Positions 24,771-33,838 of a stretch of DNA of 64,000 nt are shown here, one piece after another. How positions within the stretch are numbered: the stretch's first letter is position 1; the number at the start of each line of letters is the position of its first letter. The notes beneath the pieces are model-generated. The model had not been told where the DNA came from. It saw only the letters and a list, made by a program, of their open reading frames with translations, and did no database searches. The stretch is from Lentzea fradiae (lineage in GTDB: Bacteria > Actinomycetota > Actinomycetes > Mycobacteriales > Pseudonocardiaceae), in the NCBI RefSeq assembly GCF_900100955.1, contig NZ_FNCC01000001.1:496001-560000 (forward strand). Direction: 5' to 3'. Position numbers and translations under genes: made by a program.

Positions 24771-26044
24771 GCGAGACAGCGCCGGTCACGGAGGAACACG
24801 TCGCCACGGGCTCACGGCCGAGCGACCTCCGCATCACCGATCTGCGGGTGGCCACCGTGACCGGCGTGCCGTTCCGCTCGTCGATCATCCGCATCGACAC
24901 CAACCAGGGTCTCGTCGGGTACGGGGAGGTGCGCGACCAGGCCAGCGCGACGTACGCGCTGGTGCTGAAGAGCAGGCTGGTCGGCGAGAACCCGTGCAAC
25001 CTCGACAAGGTCTTCCGCAAGATCAAGCAGTTCGGGCACCACGGCCGGCAGGGCGGAGGGGTCTCCGGCGTCGAGATGGCGCTGGTGGACCTCGCCGGCA
25101 AGGCGTACGGGGTGCCCGCGTACGCGTTGATCGGCGGCAAGTTCCGCGACCGGGTCCGTTGCTACGCGGACACGCCGACGTTGCCCGACCCGCGCGCGAT
25201 GGGCGCCCGGCTGCTGGAACGCAAGCAGCGCGGGTTCACGATGCTCAAGATGGACGTGGGCATCGACCTGCTGTGGGACGTGCCGGGGGCGTTGATCGCG
25301 CCGCCGGGCGCCCGCGAGAACCGGACGACGATGCACCCGTTCACCGGAATCCAGGTGACGGCCAAGGGGGTCGAGCATCTGGCGTCCTATGTGGACGTCG
25401 TCAGGTCGGTCGTCGGCTACGACGTCGCGCTGGCGGCCGACCACTTCGGGCACATCGCGCTCGACTCGTGCATCCGGATCGGCCGCGCGCTGGAACCGTT
25501 CACGCTGGCGTGGATCGAGGACCTGATCCCGTGGCAGTACACGGACCAGTGGCGTCAGCTCACCGAGGCCGTCGCCGTCCCCACCTGCACGGGTGAGGAC
25601 ATCTACCTGCTCGACGGCTTCCGGCCGCTGCTCGACGCCGAGGCCATCCGCGTCGTGCACCCGGACCCGGCGACGTCGGGCGGGATCGCCGAGACCAAGC
25701 GGATCGGCGACTACGCGCAGGACCGCGGAATCCCGATGGCGCTGCACCTGGCGGCGTCGCCGATCGCGACGATGGCGTCGGTGCACCTGGCCGCCGCGAC
25801 GGAGAACTTCCTGGCGCTGGAACACCACGCGGCCGAGGTGGAGTTCTGGAGCGACCTCGTCACCGACCTGCCCCGGCCGCTCATCCAGGACGGCCACATC
25901 ACCGTGCCGGACACGCCGGGGCTGGGCTTCGGCGACCTGGACGAGGACCTGCTGCGCCGGCACCTCGACCCCCGCGACCCGGTGTTCTTCGCCGAGACGA
26001 CGCACTGGGACGGGGAGTCGAGCCACGACCGGTTGTGGAGCTGA
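24767..26044 (+). CDS. Enolase-superfamily dehydratase (second copy)
   Basis: A 425-residue enzyme distantly related to the one at 18984. The catalytic region reads MLKMDVG, with metal ligands in LAADHFGH, AWIEDLIPW and TGEDIY, and a late His in MALHLAASPI. A roughly 22-residue N-terminal extension precedes the fold. The start overlaps the permease stop (ATGA), so import and dehydration are co-expressed. The insertion between about 160 and 190 (APPGARENRTTMHP) resembles the capping loops that set sugar-acid specificity. The substrate is unknown. Confidence 0.88.
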   Translation: MSETAPVTEEHVATGSRPSDLRITDLRVATVTGVPFRSSIIRIDTNQGLVGYGEVRDQASATYALVLKSRLVGENPCNLDKVFRKIKQFGHHGRQGGGVSGVEMALVDLAGKAYGVPAYALIGGKFRDRVRCYADTPTLPDPRAMGARLLERKQRGFTMLKMDVGIDLLWDVPGALIAPPGARENRTTMHPFTGIQVTAKGVEHLASYVDVVRSVVGYDVALAADHFGHIALDSCIRIGRALEPFTLAWIEDLIPWQYTDQWRQLTEAVAVPTCTGEDIYLLDGFRPLLDAEAIRVVHPDPATSGGIAETKRIGDYAQDRGIPMALHLAASPIATMASVHLAAATENFLALEHHAAEVEFWSDLVTDLPRPLIQDGHITVPDTPGLGFGDLDEDLLRRHLDPRDPVFFAETTHWDGESSHDRLWS

Positions 26045-26056
26045 GGATGCGGACCG

Positions 26057-26797
26057 TCAGCCCTTGCCCTGCTCGGCGCGCCAGCGCTCGTACTCGGGCC
26101 GGGCCTCGTCCGAGAGCGGGTAGTACAGCCGCAGGTCACCGCCCTGGGACAGGCGCAGCCGGGAGAACTCCTCCCACTCCGCGTGTTCCCGCGCGACCGC
26201 CACCAGCGCGGGCGCGAGCTTCACCGGCACCACGACCGCCCCGTCGTCGTCCGCGACGACGATGTCACCCGGCTCGACGATCGTGCCACCGCAGGCGACC
26301 GGCACGTTGACGGCGGTGGGCACGATGTCGGTCTGCGCGTGGTAGTTCGGCGTGGCACCGCGGATCCACAGGCCCAGCCCCAGTTTCTTGGCCTCGCCGA
26401 TGTCGCGCAGGCACCCGTCGACGACGACACCGGCGCCACCGCGGCCTTTGAAGTACGTCAGCATCATCTCGCCGAACACGCCGCTGCCCATGTCGCCGCG
26501 GGCGTCGACGACGATCATGTCGCCGGGCTGCGCGTGGTACATGACGTGCCGGTGCAGCTGCTTCTCCGGTTCCTCGTACTCGTCGACGGGGTAGAGGTCC
26601 TCCCGTTTCGGCAGGAACTGCAGCGTGAGCGCCGGTCCGGCCACGCGCACGCCCGGAGTCACCGTCACGGGGCCGCGGATGAACGCGCTGCGGATGCCCA
26701 TCCTGCTCAGCTCGGCGCTCGCTGTGGCACTGCCGATGGCGGCCAGTGCCGCGCTCAGCTCGGCGGGCGGGCGGGCGATGTCGTGCGTCTCGACCAC
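26057..26797 (-). CDS. RraA-family protein (4-hydroxy-4-methyl-2-oxoglutarate aldolase-like)
   Basis: A 246-residue member of the RraA/HMG-aldolase family. The fold core includes the family loop GDMGSGVFGEMM and the metal/substrate segment VVVDGCLRDIGEAKKLGL, with Arg and Asp as expected for aldolases. In this setting, pyruvate aldol cleavage or 2-oxo-acid processing is more likely than RNase E inhibition. It is convergent with the enolase gene, leaving 12 bases between stops, and belongs to the sugar-acid locus. Confidence 0.85.
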   Translation of the reverse strand: MVETHDIARPPAELSAALAAIGSATASAELSRMGIRSAFIRGPVTVTPGVRVAGPALTLQFLPKREDLYPVDEYEEPEKQLHRHVMYHAQPGDMIVVDARGDMGSGVFGEMMLTYFKGRGGAGVVVDGCLRDIGEAKKLGLGLWIRGATPNYHAQTDIVPTAVNVPVACGGTIVEPGDIVVADDDGAVVVPVKLAPALVAVAREHAEWEEFSRLRLSQGGDLRLYYPLSDEARPEYERWRAEQGKG

Positions 26798-26997
26798 GTG
26801 GGTGCTCCCTCGGTTTTCGTGCTACCGCAACAGATGGAGAGTGCGCTGTGGATCTGCCTCCGAGCCTAGCCGGGGTGAAGCCGTTGTGGCGTGAAAAAGT
26901 TCGCTCGTTCTGTCCTCGGGCCGACGTGTCCACATGGCACGGTTGCGGTGCGATCACACGGGGGTAGGGTCGGACCCGGCACACGTCGGGGGTGGGG

Positions 26998-28227
26998 ATG
27001 AGCGGGCAGGCCCGCGGCAGGAGCCGCAGGGGAAGGCGGACCGACGTCGACGACTGGCTCGCCGGCGTGGCCCGTGACGCGAGCGCCGCGGCGGGTGACG
27101 TGCCGGTCGAGCTGCTCGGCGACTACCTGCCGTTGCTCGCCGACGCCGCCGCGACCGGCCGCAGGCCCAAGCGCGCCGAGCTGGAAGCGGTGGAGGAGCT
27201 GGGCCGCAGGGCCGCGGAGCTCGGGGTGTCCGCCGGTAGCGCCGTGCAGCTGTACCTGTCCGCGTCCTGGCGGCTGTGGCGGGAGCTCCCGGCGGTGGCC
27301 CGCTCCGACGACAGCGAGGTGGTGCGCGACGCCGCCGAGACGGTGCTGCGCGTGGTCACCGACGCGGTCGCGAACCTGGCCGACGGCTACAACACCGCAC
27401 GGCGGCAGATGGTCCGGCGCGAGGAGACGTTGCGGCGCGAGCTGGTCGACGACCTCCTGCGCGGTGACGCCGACGTCGGCGGCATGGTGGAACGGGCGGA
27501 GCCGTTCGGCCTCGACCTGGCCCGCCCGCACCAGGTCGCGCTCGCCGCGCCGCACCAGCGCCTCCCCGACGTGGACGCGGCCACCAGCTCGCTCGAACGC
27601 ACCGTGCTGGACCGCCTCGGCGACCGGGACGTGCTGGTGGCGACGAAGGACGGCCTGGTCGTCGTGCTCGCGCCCGGCGAACCCGAGGCGCTGGGCAGGA
27701 CGCGCGCGGTGAGCGACCTGGGCGCGCTGATGCACTCCGAGCTGGAACGGCTGCCCGGCGGCAGGCCGTGGCAGGTGGCGGTCGGCAGGTCCTACCCCGG
27801 CTCGTACGGCATCGCCCGCTCCTACGAGGAGGCCCGCGAGGCGCTGACGATGGCGTCCCGGCTGAACCTCGACACCCCGGTGATCCGCGCCGACCAGCTG
27901 CTCGTCTACCGCGTGCTGGTCCGCGACCAGCCGGCCATCGCCGACCTCGTCACCTCCGTCCTCGGCCCGCTCCGGCGGGCCCGCGGCGGCGCGGAACCGC
28001 TGCTGGCCACCCTGGAGGCGTACTTCGCGACCGGCGGCGTGGCGACCGAGGCAGCCCGGCGGCTGCACCTGTCCGTGCGGGCTGTCACCTACCGGCTCAG
28101 CCGGATCAGGGCGCTGACCGGGTACGACCCGGCCGACCCCGCGCACCGGTTCACCCTGCACGCCACCGTGCTGGGAGCTCGGCTGCTGGGGTGGCCGGAC
28201 CGTGAGCTGGACCCCACGTCGGGCTGA
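26998..28227 (+). CDS. PucR-family transcriptional regulator
   Basis: A 409-residue regulator of the PucR/CdaR type. The central GGDEF-like region (about 200-300) includes VAVGRSYPGSYGIARSYEEA. The C-terminal helix-turn-helix has TEAARRLHLSVRAVTYRLSRI, the PucR recognition segment. The N-terminal half is helical and uncharacterised. ATG 26998 is preferred to the in-frame GTG at 26992 because of the G-rich run before it. It is divergent from the RraA gene with 200 bases between, so it may respond to purine- or acid-type ligands of that locus. Confidence 0.87.
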   Translation: MSGQARGRSRRGRRTDVDDWLAGVARDASAAAGDVPVELLGDYLPLLADAAATGRRPKRAELEAVEELGRRAAELGVSAGSAVQLYLSASWRLWRELPAVARSDDSEVVRDAAETVLRVVTDAVANLADGYNTARRQMVRREETLRRELVDDLLRGDADVGGMVERAEPFGLDLARPHQVALAAPHQRLPDVDAATSSLERTVLDRLGDRDVLVATKDGLVVVLAPGEPEALGRTRAVSDLGALMHSELERLPGGRPWQVAVGRSYPGSYGIARSYEEAREALTMASRLNLDTPVIRADQLLVYRVLVRDQPAIADLVTSVLGPLRRARGGAEPLLATLEAYFATGGVATEAARRLHLSVRAVTYRLSRIRALTGYDPADPAHRFTLHATVLGARLLGWPDRELDPTSG

Positions 28228-28282
28228 GCCCTCCGCTGGCGCCGGCTTGTGGAGGGCCGCCCCACGCCGGAGCGCCCGCCAA

Positions 28283-28418
28283 CCGACCTTGCCGGTGACC
28301 GGCGGTCCCCGTGCGGCCTCCACCACACTGCCCGTGGCCTCCATCACCCGTCGCTCGAACCGATCAGGCCGCGCCCGGAGCCCACTGGCTCGCCAGGCCG
28401 ACATTGCCGGTGACCGGC
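28283..28418. promoter_or_regulatory. Repeated palindromic element upstream of the baeRF operon
   Basis: CCGAC-N-TTGCCGGTGACCGGC occurs at 28283-28303 and 28398-28418 (20 of 21 identical), 115 bases apart. The second copy contains the perfect palindrome TTGCCGG-TGA-CCGGCAA. It lies in a 293-base region with no gene, upstream of the stress operon at 28521. Confidence 0.45.
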
Positions 28419-28520
28419 AACGTGGCGCCACCCCAGTTGGCCGGGCGGAGCCGCTGACCCGGCCGGTGCGCGAGGGCACGATGGAGGTCAGTCGGGTTCC
28501 CGAGCACGTTGGAGGGTGAA

Positions 28521-29579
28521 GTGCGTTCCGCTCAGGTTGCCGCGGCGCCCGGCAGCGGGCACGGCCGCGCTCAGGGCGCACCGGGTCTGCAGGCGGACCG
28601 GCTCCTGCGCCTCGCCGCCGACCGCGGTGAGGGCAGGGTGTCGTTGTTCCTGCCCGGACGGCGGGCCGGCCAGTCCTTCCCGGACGACCGCATCCGCTTC
28701 ACCGGCCTGGTGCGGCGGGTGGGGAACACCCTGCGGCAGGACGGGTTCAGCGCCTCCGAGGCCGAGGCGGTCCTCGGTGGCGCGTGGGACCTGGTCGACG
28801 ACCTGTGGCTGTGGGAGACCGCGGGCAACGGCCTGGCGGTGTTCACGAGCCCGGAGTCGACGCGGTGCTTCTGGGTGCCCGCGCCGTTGCGGGAGCTGGC
28901 CACGATCGGGGACAGGTTCGCCGTCGGGCCGCTCCTGCCGTTGCTGAACGGGACCGCGCCGTACCTGGTGCTGCTGCTGACCGGCGACGAGACGCGGTTG
29001 TTCCGCGGCACGCGGTTCGAGGTGGAGGAGATCCTGGCCAGCAGCCTGCTCTTCGACGACGGGATGTCGCTGCGCCTGCACTTCCGCCGCCTTGACGCGG
29101 TGGTGCGGGAGGTGGCGGGGGAGGAGAAGATGCCCCTCGTCGTGCTCGGCGCCCGTCACCTGCAACGCCTCTACCGGGAGGTGAACACCTACCCGGACCT
29201 GGTTCTGCCCGACGGCACCGGCGACGTGAGCCTCGACGAGGTCCACCGTCGTTCGTGGACGGTCGTGGAGCCGGTGCTCCTGGCGGACGAGCACGCGGCG
29301 GTCGCGGAGTGCGAGGCGGGCGGCGGCCGGGTCATCACCGAACCGGCGGAAGTGCTCGCGGCGGCCCGGGACGGACGCGTCGGCACGTTGTTCGTCTCGG
29401 CCGAGGCCGCCCGGTACGCGGGCATGTCCGTGGTGGTGCGCCTGAGCGAGGCCGGTGCCGCGGACGAGCTCGTCGACCAGGCCGTGGTCGCGGTGCTGGC
29501 GGGCTGCGGCTCGGTGATCACCTTGCCGGTCCTGCGGATGCCCGGCCGCGGCCCGCTGGCCGCGACGCTGCGGGCCTGA
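28521..29579 (+). CDS. baeRF-like protein (bacterial archaeo-eukaryotic release factor domain)
   Basis: A 352-residue protein resembling the baeRF family of bacterial relatives of eRF1/Pelota. The N-terminal region has RVSLFLPGRRAG, the middle has ETAGNGLAVFTSPESTRCFW, then FAVGPLLPLLNG and LVLLLTGDETRLFRGT, the family layout. The eRF1-like C-terminal domain (about 220-352) has VITEPAEVLAAARDGRVGTL. GTG 28521 has GGAGGG four bases before it. These proteins are predicted to act at ribosomes under stress but have no assigned reaction. It heads an operon-like run with a DksA-like gene and a Usp gene. Confidence 0.7.
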   Translation: MRSAQVAAAPGSGHGRAQGAPGLQADRLLRLAADRGEGRVSLFLPGRRAGQSFPDDRIRFTGLVRRVGNTLRQDGFSASEAEAVLGGAWDLVDDLWLWETAGNGLAVFTSPESTRCFWVPAPLRELATIGDRFAVGPLLPLLNGTAPYLVLLLTGDETRLFRGTRFEVEEILASSLLFDDGMSLRLHFRRLDAVVREVAGEEKMPLVVLGARHLQRLYREVNTYPDLVLPDGTGDVSLDEVHRRSWTVVEPVLLADEHAAVAECEAGGGRVITEPAEVLAAARDGRVGTLFVSAEAARYAGMSVVVRLSEAGAADELVDQAVVAVLAGCGSVITLPVLRMPGRGPLAATLRA

Positions 29580-29605
29580 CCGTTCCCTTCGACCCTGGAG
29601 TGCCC

Positions 29606-29968
29606 ATGACCGCCGGGCTCGTGCTGCCGGCCGCACCCCGAGACGACCTGACCACCCTGCTGCCCGTGCTGCGGCGGCGCCTGGAGGAAGAACGCGCGTT
29701 CCGGCTCGACCAGCTCGCCGAGCTGGACGTGACCGATCCGGGCGACGCCGCGCGGCGGGAGGTCGCGGAGCTGGTGGCGGCAGGAGCGGCCATCGCGCTG
29801 GAGGACATCGAGATCGCGTTGCTGCGCATGGACATCGGCTCCTACGGCCGGTGCCACACCTGTCACGCGGAGATCTCCGTCCGCCTGCTGGAGGCCATTC
29901 CCCAGACGCGGTCGTGCGGCGCGCACTGGCGGACCGAGGAGGAGGCGCTCGCCGGTTCGCGGCCGTGA
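29606..29968 (+). CDS. TraR/DksA-type zinc-finger protein
   Basis: A 120-residue DksA-like protein. The helical N-terminal two-thirds (LLPVLRRRLEEERAFRLDQL, EVAELVAAGAAIALEDIEIAL) is the coiled-coil part. The C-terminal finger is CxxC-x17-CxxH (CHTC ... CGAH), so the last ligand is His rather than Cys. Acidic residues at the coiled-coil tip (ELDVTDPGDAA) suggest contact with the RNA polymerase secondary channel. It lies 26 bases after the baeRF-like gene, so co-transcription is likely. Confidence 0.82.
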   Translation: MTAGLVLPAAPRDDLTTLLPVLRRRLEEERAFRLDQLAELDVTDPGDAARREVAELVAAGAAIALEDIEIALLRMDIGSYGRCHTCHAEISVRLLEAIPQTRSCGAHWRTEEEALAGSRP

Positions 29969-30048
29969 GCCGGGACCGGACGAGCCGAGGACCAGACGGG
30001 ACCGACGTGGCGCCAACCGTTGCGGGCGGCCTGCGGTCTCCGTCCACC

Positions 30049-30087
30049 GCCGTGCCCGGTGCCACCGCCTCCGGCGCCGGGCACGGC
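30049..30087 (+). terminator. Possible hairpin between DksA-like and Usp genes
   Basis: GCCGTGCCCGG (30049-30059) pairs with CCGGGCACGGC (30077-30087) around a 17-base loop. It could attenuate transcription between the two genes. No U-tract follows. Confidence 0.35.
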
Positions 30088-30126
30088 CAACCATCCACAT
30101 CGGACGAGTGAAGGAGTCGAACCACG

Positions 30127-30981
30127 GTGAGCGCTGAGCTGACAGCGCGCTACGAGAAGGAACGACCGGTCGTCGTGGGCTACCACGGCCGGCCGGACTC
30201 CCGGGCCGCCCTGGTGTGGGCGGCGGGGGAGGCGGACCGGCGGCGGGTGCCGCTGCTGGTGGTGAACGCCGCCGACTACCCCGGCATGACCCTGGGGCCG
30301 GGCAGGGGGCTGCTCGACCCGTCGCCGCGCGGCCTGGAGGCCGACGAGGAGCTGACCGCGCGGGGCGTGGCCGAGGCGCTGGCCGTCCGGCCCGGCCTGC
30401 GGGTGTCCGGGATGACGGTGCCGACCGCACCGGTGAGCACGCTCGCCGAGCTCGCCGGGGCCGCGTCGGTGCTGGTGCTCGGCAGCCGCGGGCACGGACG
30501 CCTCCGCACGGCGCTGCGCAGGTCGGTGGTCTGCGAGGTCACCGCCCGCACCCGCTGCCCGGTCGTCGTCGTCCGGTCCGGGCGGGAGAGGCCGGACGGG
30601 GAGGTGGTCGTCGCCCACGACGGGTCACCGGAGCCGCTCGGGTTCGCCGCGGACCACGCCGCCGCGACCTCCGGCCGCCTGCTGGTCGTCACGGCCACCG
30701 GTGAGGGCGCGGCGGACCAGGTGCTGCGGGCCGCCTCGAACCTCGCGGAGGAGGGCCGTGACGCGGTCGCCGGGACCCACCCGGACCTGACCGTGGTCAC
30801 CGCCGTGGAGCCCGGCTCCGCCGAGCGCGCGCTGGTGAGCGCCTCGATGAAGGCCAGGCTCGTGGTCGTGGGGACGCGGGACCGCGAGGTGCTCCTCGGC
30901 TCCCGCTGCCCGGTGGCGGTGGTTCAGCCCTCGACGGCGCCCAGCAGCTTCGCGCGGACCTCCGCGATGTCGGCGCGGTAG
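30127..30981 (+). CDS. Universal stress protein, two Usp domains
   Basis: A 284-residue tandem Usp. The first domain (15-150) ends in the nucleotide loop GSRGHGRLRTALRRSVVCEV, with the G-x2-G-x9-S pattern expected for ATP binding. The second domain (about 158-265) is shorter, and its loop (GTRDREVLLGSRCPVAVV) is degenerate. GTG 30127 has AAGGAG ten bases upstream. The last 58 bases overlap the convergent TrkA-C gene, so the tail (PSTAPSSFARTSAMSAR) is not conserved Usp sequence. Confidence 0.88.
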   Translation: MSAELTARYEKERPVVVGYHGRPDSRAALVWAAGEADRRRVPLLVVNAADYPGMTLGPGRGLLDPSPRGLEADEELTARGVAEALAVRPGLRVSGMTVPTAPVSTLAELAGAASVLVLGSRGHGRLRTALRRSVVCEVTARTRCPVVVVRSGRERPDGEVVVAHDGSPEPLGFAADHAAATSGRLLVVTATGEGAADQVLRAASNLAEEGRDAVAGTHPDLTVVTAVEPGSAERALVSASMKARLVVVGTRDREVLLGSRCPVAVVQPSTAPSSFARTSAMSAR

Positions 30982-31418
30982 CCGACGATCAGGAGCTGGT
31001 CACCGGCCCGCACCTGCTCCCCGGCGTCCGGCTTCATGACGGTGTGGTCGCCGCTCACGACCGCGACCACCATCCCGGACGCGTGGTCGGCGAGTCCCAG
31101 GTCGCCCACCGTCATCGGCGGGGTGCCCGCCTCGACGACGAGCCAGTCGATCGCCACGGCGCCGAAGACGGCGGGGGCGTCGTGGTTGCCGCCGGACGGT
31201 TCGAAGTAGACACCCGCGAGGACGGCGCCGAGGGTGCGCGCCTGCTGCTCGTCGAGCTGGACGGCGGTGGCGGCGGTCTCGGCGCCCTCGTCGAACGTGT
31301 AGAGGTGCCGCGCGCCGTTGTTCTGCACGACCACCGCGACCCGGCTGCCGCCGGCGCTGTCGATCTCGTACTGCTTGCCCAGGCCGGGCAAGTCACGCCT
31401 GCGTACCGGGACGTCCAT
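30924..31418 (-). CDS. TrkA-C domain protein (cation:proton antiporter regulatory subunit)
   Basis: A 164-residue soluble protein. The N-terminal half (LPGLGKQYEIDSAGGSRVAV) is typical of KhtT-like regulatory subunits. The C-terminal RCK-C domain (about 85-160) contains DHTVMKPDAGEQVRAGDQLL. The ATG at 31418 (MDVPVRRRDLPGLG) is preferred because an upstream ATG adds only six residues. Such proteins gate K+/H+ antiporters by binding nucleotides or signals. No KefB/KhtU partner is present, but the Mrp operon starts divergently 146 bases away, which suggests control of that antiporter. Confidence 0.82.
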   Translation of the reverse strand: MDVPVRRRDLPGLGKQYEIDSAGGSRVAVVVQNNGARHLYTFDEGAETAATAVQLDEQQARTLGAVLAGVYFEPSGGNHDAPAVFGAVAIDWLVVEAGTPPMTVGDLGLADHASGMVVAVVSGDHTVMKPDAGEQVRAGDQLLIVGYRADIAEVRAKLLGAVEG

Positions 31419-31564
31419 GGCTCGACAGTGGCACACGAGTTAGCGCCGGGCAACTCTGGAGGATCTTGCTCCGAACGCCACCCCGGCACGTCCCGCGGCG
31501 TCATGCGAACCCGCGGGCCATCACGTACGGTCGTGATCAGTCCGCCGCTGCGGGAGGAGTTGCT

Positions 31565-33838
31565 GTGACCGGGAACAGGGCGGCGGCGCCCGAGGGCGCG
31601 GTCCGCACGACGGTCGACTGGCAGGGGTGGACGGCCTGCGTCGCCGCCGTCGCGGGGTTCGTGCTGTGCCTGCTGGGCTGGCTGGCCGGCGGCGGTGGGT
31701 TCTCGGTGCCGTGGGCGCCGAGCCTGGACCTGCGCCTGAGCTTCACCTTCGACGGGCTGAGCGCCCTCTACGGCCTGCTCGCCACCGGTGTCGGCGCGCT
31801 CGTCTTCGCCTACGGCACCCGCTACCTGACCGAACACCTGGAGCACCAGCGCCGTCCGATGCTGGAACGCTGGCGGTTCTGGCCGTGGATGCTGCTGTTC
31901 GCGTTGTCGATGGTGGGCCTCGCGACGGCACAGGACCTCGTGCTGGTGTTCGTCTTCTTCGACCTGACGGCGGTGTGCTCGTACTTCCTCATCGGGTTCG
32001 ACCGCTCGGACCGCGAGGCGCGCACGTCGGCGTTGATGGCGATGCTCGTCACCGTCGTCGCCGCGGTCGCGATGCTCATCGCGGCGGTGGTCCTCTACGC
32101 GGTGCACGGGACGTTCTCGATCCCGGAGCTGTTGGCACGCGCCGATTCCTCCGCGACGACGACGCTCGCGGGCGCGCTGCTGGCGGTGGCCGCGCTGGCC
32201 AAGAGCGCCCAGGTGCCGCTGCACTTCTGGCTGCCCAAGGCGATGGCGGCGCCCACCCCCGTGTCGGCGTACCTGCACTCCGCCGCGATGGTCGCCGCCG
32301 GTGTGCTGGTGATCGGCCGGGTGCACCCGCTGCTGGCCCGCAGCGAGGCCGTGCTGACCGGGATGCTGGTCGTCGGCGCGGTGTCCGTGGTCGTCGGCGG
32401 TGTGCTGGCGTTGCGGCGCGACCGGCTCAAGCAGGTGCTCGCGTACTCCACGATCTCGCAGTACGGCTACATCGTGATGATGTACGGCATCGGCGGCAAG
32501 GAAGGCACCGGTGCCGCGGCGTTCTACGTGCTGGCACACGGTGTCGCCAAGAGCGCGCTGTTCATGACGGCCGGTGCGGTCACCTCCGCGACGGGGCAGG
32601 ACCGCCTGTCGGAGCTGGGCGGGCTCGGCAGGCGGATGCCCGTCCTCGCCGTCGCGTCCGGTGTGGCCGCGGCGACGCTGGCCGCGCTTCCGCTGACCGT
32701 CGGCTTCTTCAAGGACGAGCTGTTCTTCAAGGCGGCACTGGCCCACGGCCCGGTGACGGCGGTGCTGTCCGTGCTCGCGGCGGTGCTCACGTTCGCCTAC
32801 ATCGGCCGGTTCTGGACGACGTTGTTCCTCGGGCCGCCGCGCGGCGAGGTGGGCACCCGGTCCGGTCTGCTCGTCGCACCGGTCGTGGTGATGGCCGCGG
32901 TCGCGGTGGCGGGCGGTGTGGTGGCGGAGCCGTTCACGCGGCTGGCGGAGGACGCGGCGGCGGTGTCGGCGGGCGGACCGGTCGACCTGTCCCCGGCCTA
33001 CCACCTGGACGCCCGCCCGGAGAACCTGATGGCGCTCGCCGCCTGGGCGCTGGGCGTGCTCGTGCTGCTCCTGCCCAGGGTCACCGGCCGGGTGTCGCGC
33101 GCCGTGGCGGTCGCGGGGGAGCGGTGGGGCCCGAAGCGGGCCTACGAGGTGGTGCTGCACGGGCTGGACCGGCTGTCGACCGTGCTGCACGACCGCGAGG
33201 TCCGTGACCTGCGGACCAGCATCGCCGCCGTGCTCGTGCCGGCGGGCCTGCTGATCGGCCTCGCCTTCGCGGCCACGCCCACGGCGGGCGCGTACGTCGT
33301 CGGCACGGTCGCGGGCGCGGACTGGATGATCCTGCCGCTGCTCGTCCTGGTCGTCGTCACGACCGTGGTGATCGCCAGGTCCCGGTCCCGGATGGCCGTG
33401 GCGCTCGCGCTCGCTGTCGTCGGGTTCGCGCTCGCCGCCCAGTACGCCCTGCTCGGCGCACCCGACGTCGCGCTGGTCGCCGTCGTCGTCGAAACCATGC
33501 TCACGCTCGTCTTCGTCGCGGCGCTGTCACGCATGCCGCACGACGAACCGGTGCCGGACCCGGCCATCCCGCTGCGCAAACGGCGTCGCAAGGACGCGCT
33601 CTCGGGCGCCGTCGCCGGGCTCGCCGTGTTCGTGTCGGTGTGGGGCTTCCTGTCCCAGCCCGCGCCGAGCAGCGTGTCCGACGAGCACATCCGCCTCACG
33701 CCGGAGGCCCACGGCGGCGATGTCGTCACCGTGATCGTCGCCGACTTCCGCGGCCTGGACACCCTGGTGGAGATCACCGTGCTGCTCGCGGCGGTGGCCG
33801 GGGCGGCCACCCTGATCAGGAGGGGGAAGCTGTGGTGA
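31565..33838 (+). CDS. mnhA: Mrp Na+/H+ antiporter subunit A
   Basis: A 757-residue giant membrane subunit. The N-terminal two-thirds is NuoL-like, with the proton-channel motifs KSAQVPLHFWLPKAMAAPTP and HSAAMVAAGV and the Lys/Glu-containing helices. The C-terminal third is the MbhD/MbhE-like extension, ending TLVEITVLLAAVAGAATLIR. GTG 31565 has GGGAGGAG six bases upstream. The stop overlaps the next GTG start. It begins a seven-gene operon for a complete Mrp complex exchanging cytoplasmic monovalent cations for protons. Confidence 0.93.
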   Translation: MTGNRAAAPEGAVRTTVDWQGWTACVAAVAGFVLCLLGWLAGGGGFSVPWAPSLDLRLSFTFDGLSALYGLLATGVGALVFAYGTRYLTEHLEHQRRPMLERWRFWPWMLLFALSMVGLATAQDLVLVFVFFDLTAVCSYFLIGFDRSDREARTSALMAMLVTVVAAVAMLIAAVVLYAVHGTFSIPELLARADSSATTTLAGALLAVAALAKSAQVPLHFWLPKAMAAPTPVSAYLHSAAMVAAGVLVIGRVHPLLARSEAVLTGMLVVGAVSVVVGGVLALRRDRLKQVLAYSTISQYGYIVMMYGIGGKEGTGAAAFYVLAHGVAKSALFMTAGAVTSATGQDRLSELGGLGRRMPVLAVASGVAAATLAALPLTVGFFKDELFFKAALAHGPVTAVLSVLAAVLTFAYIGRFWTTLFLGPPRGEVGTRSGLLVAPVVVMAAVAVAGGVVAEPFTRLAEDAAAVSAGGPVDLSPAYHLDARPENLMALAAWALGVLVLLLPRVTGRVSRAVAVAGERWGPKRAYEVVLHGLDRLSTVLHDREVRDLRTSIAAVLVPAGLLIGLAFAATPTAGAYVVGTVAGADWMILPLLVLVVVTTVVIARSRSRMAVALALAVVGFALAAQYALLGAPDVALVAVVVETMLTLVFVAALSRMPHDEPVPDPAIPLRKRRRKDALSGAVAGLAVFVSVWGFLSQPAPSSVSDEHIRLTPEAHGGDVVTVIVADFRGLDTLVEITVLLAAVAGAATLIRRGKLW

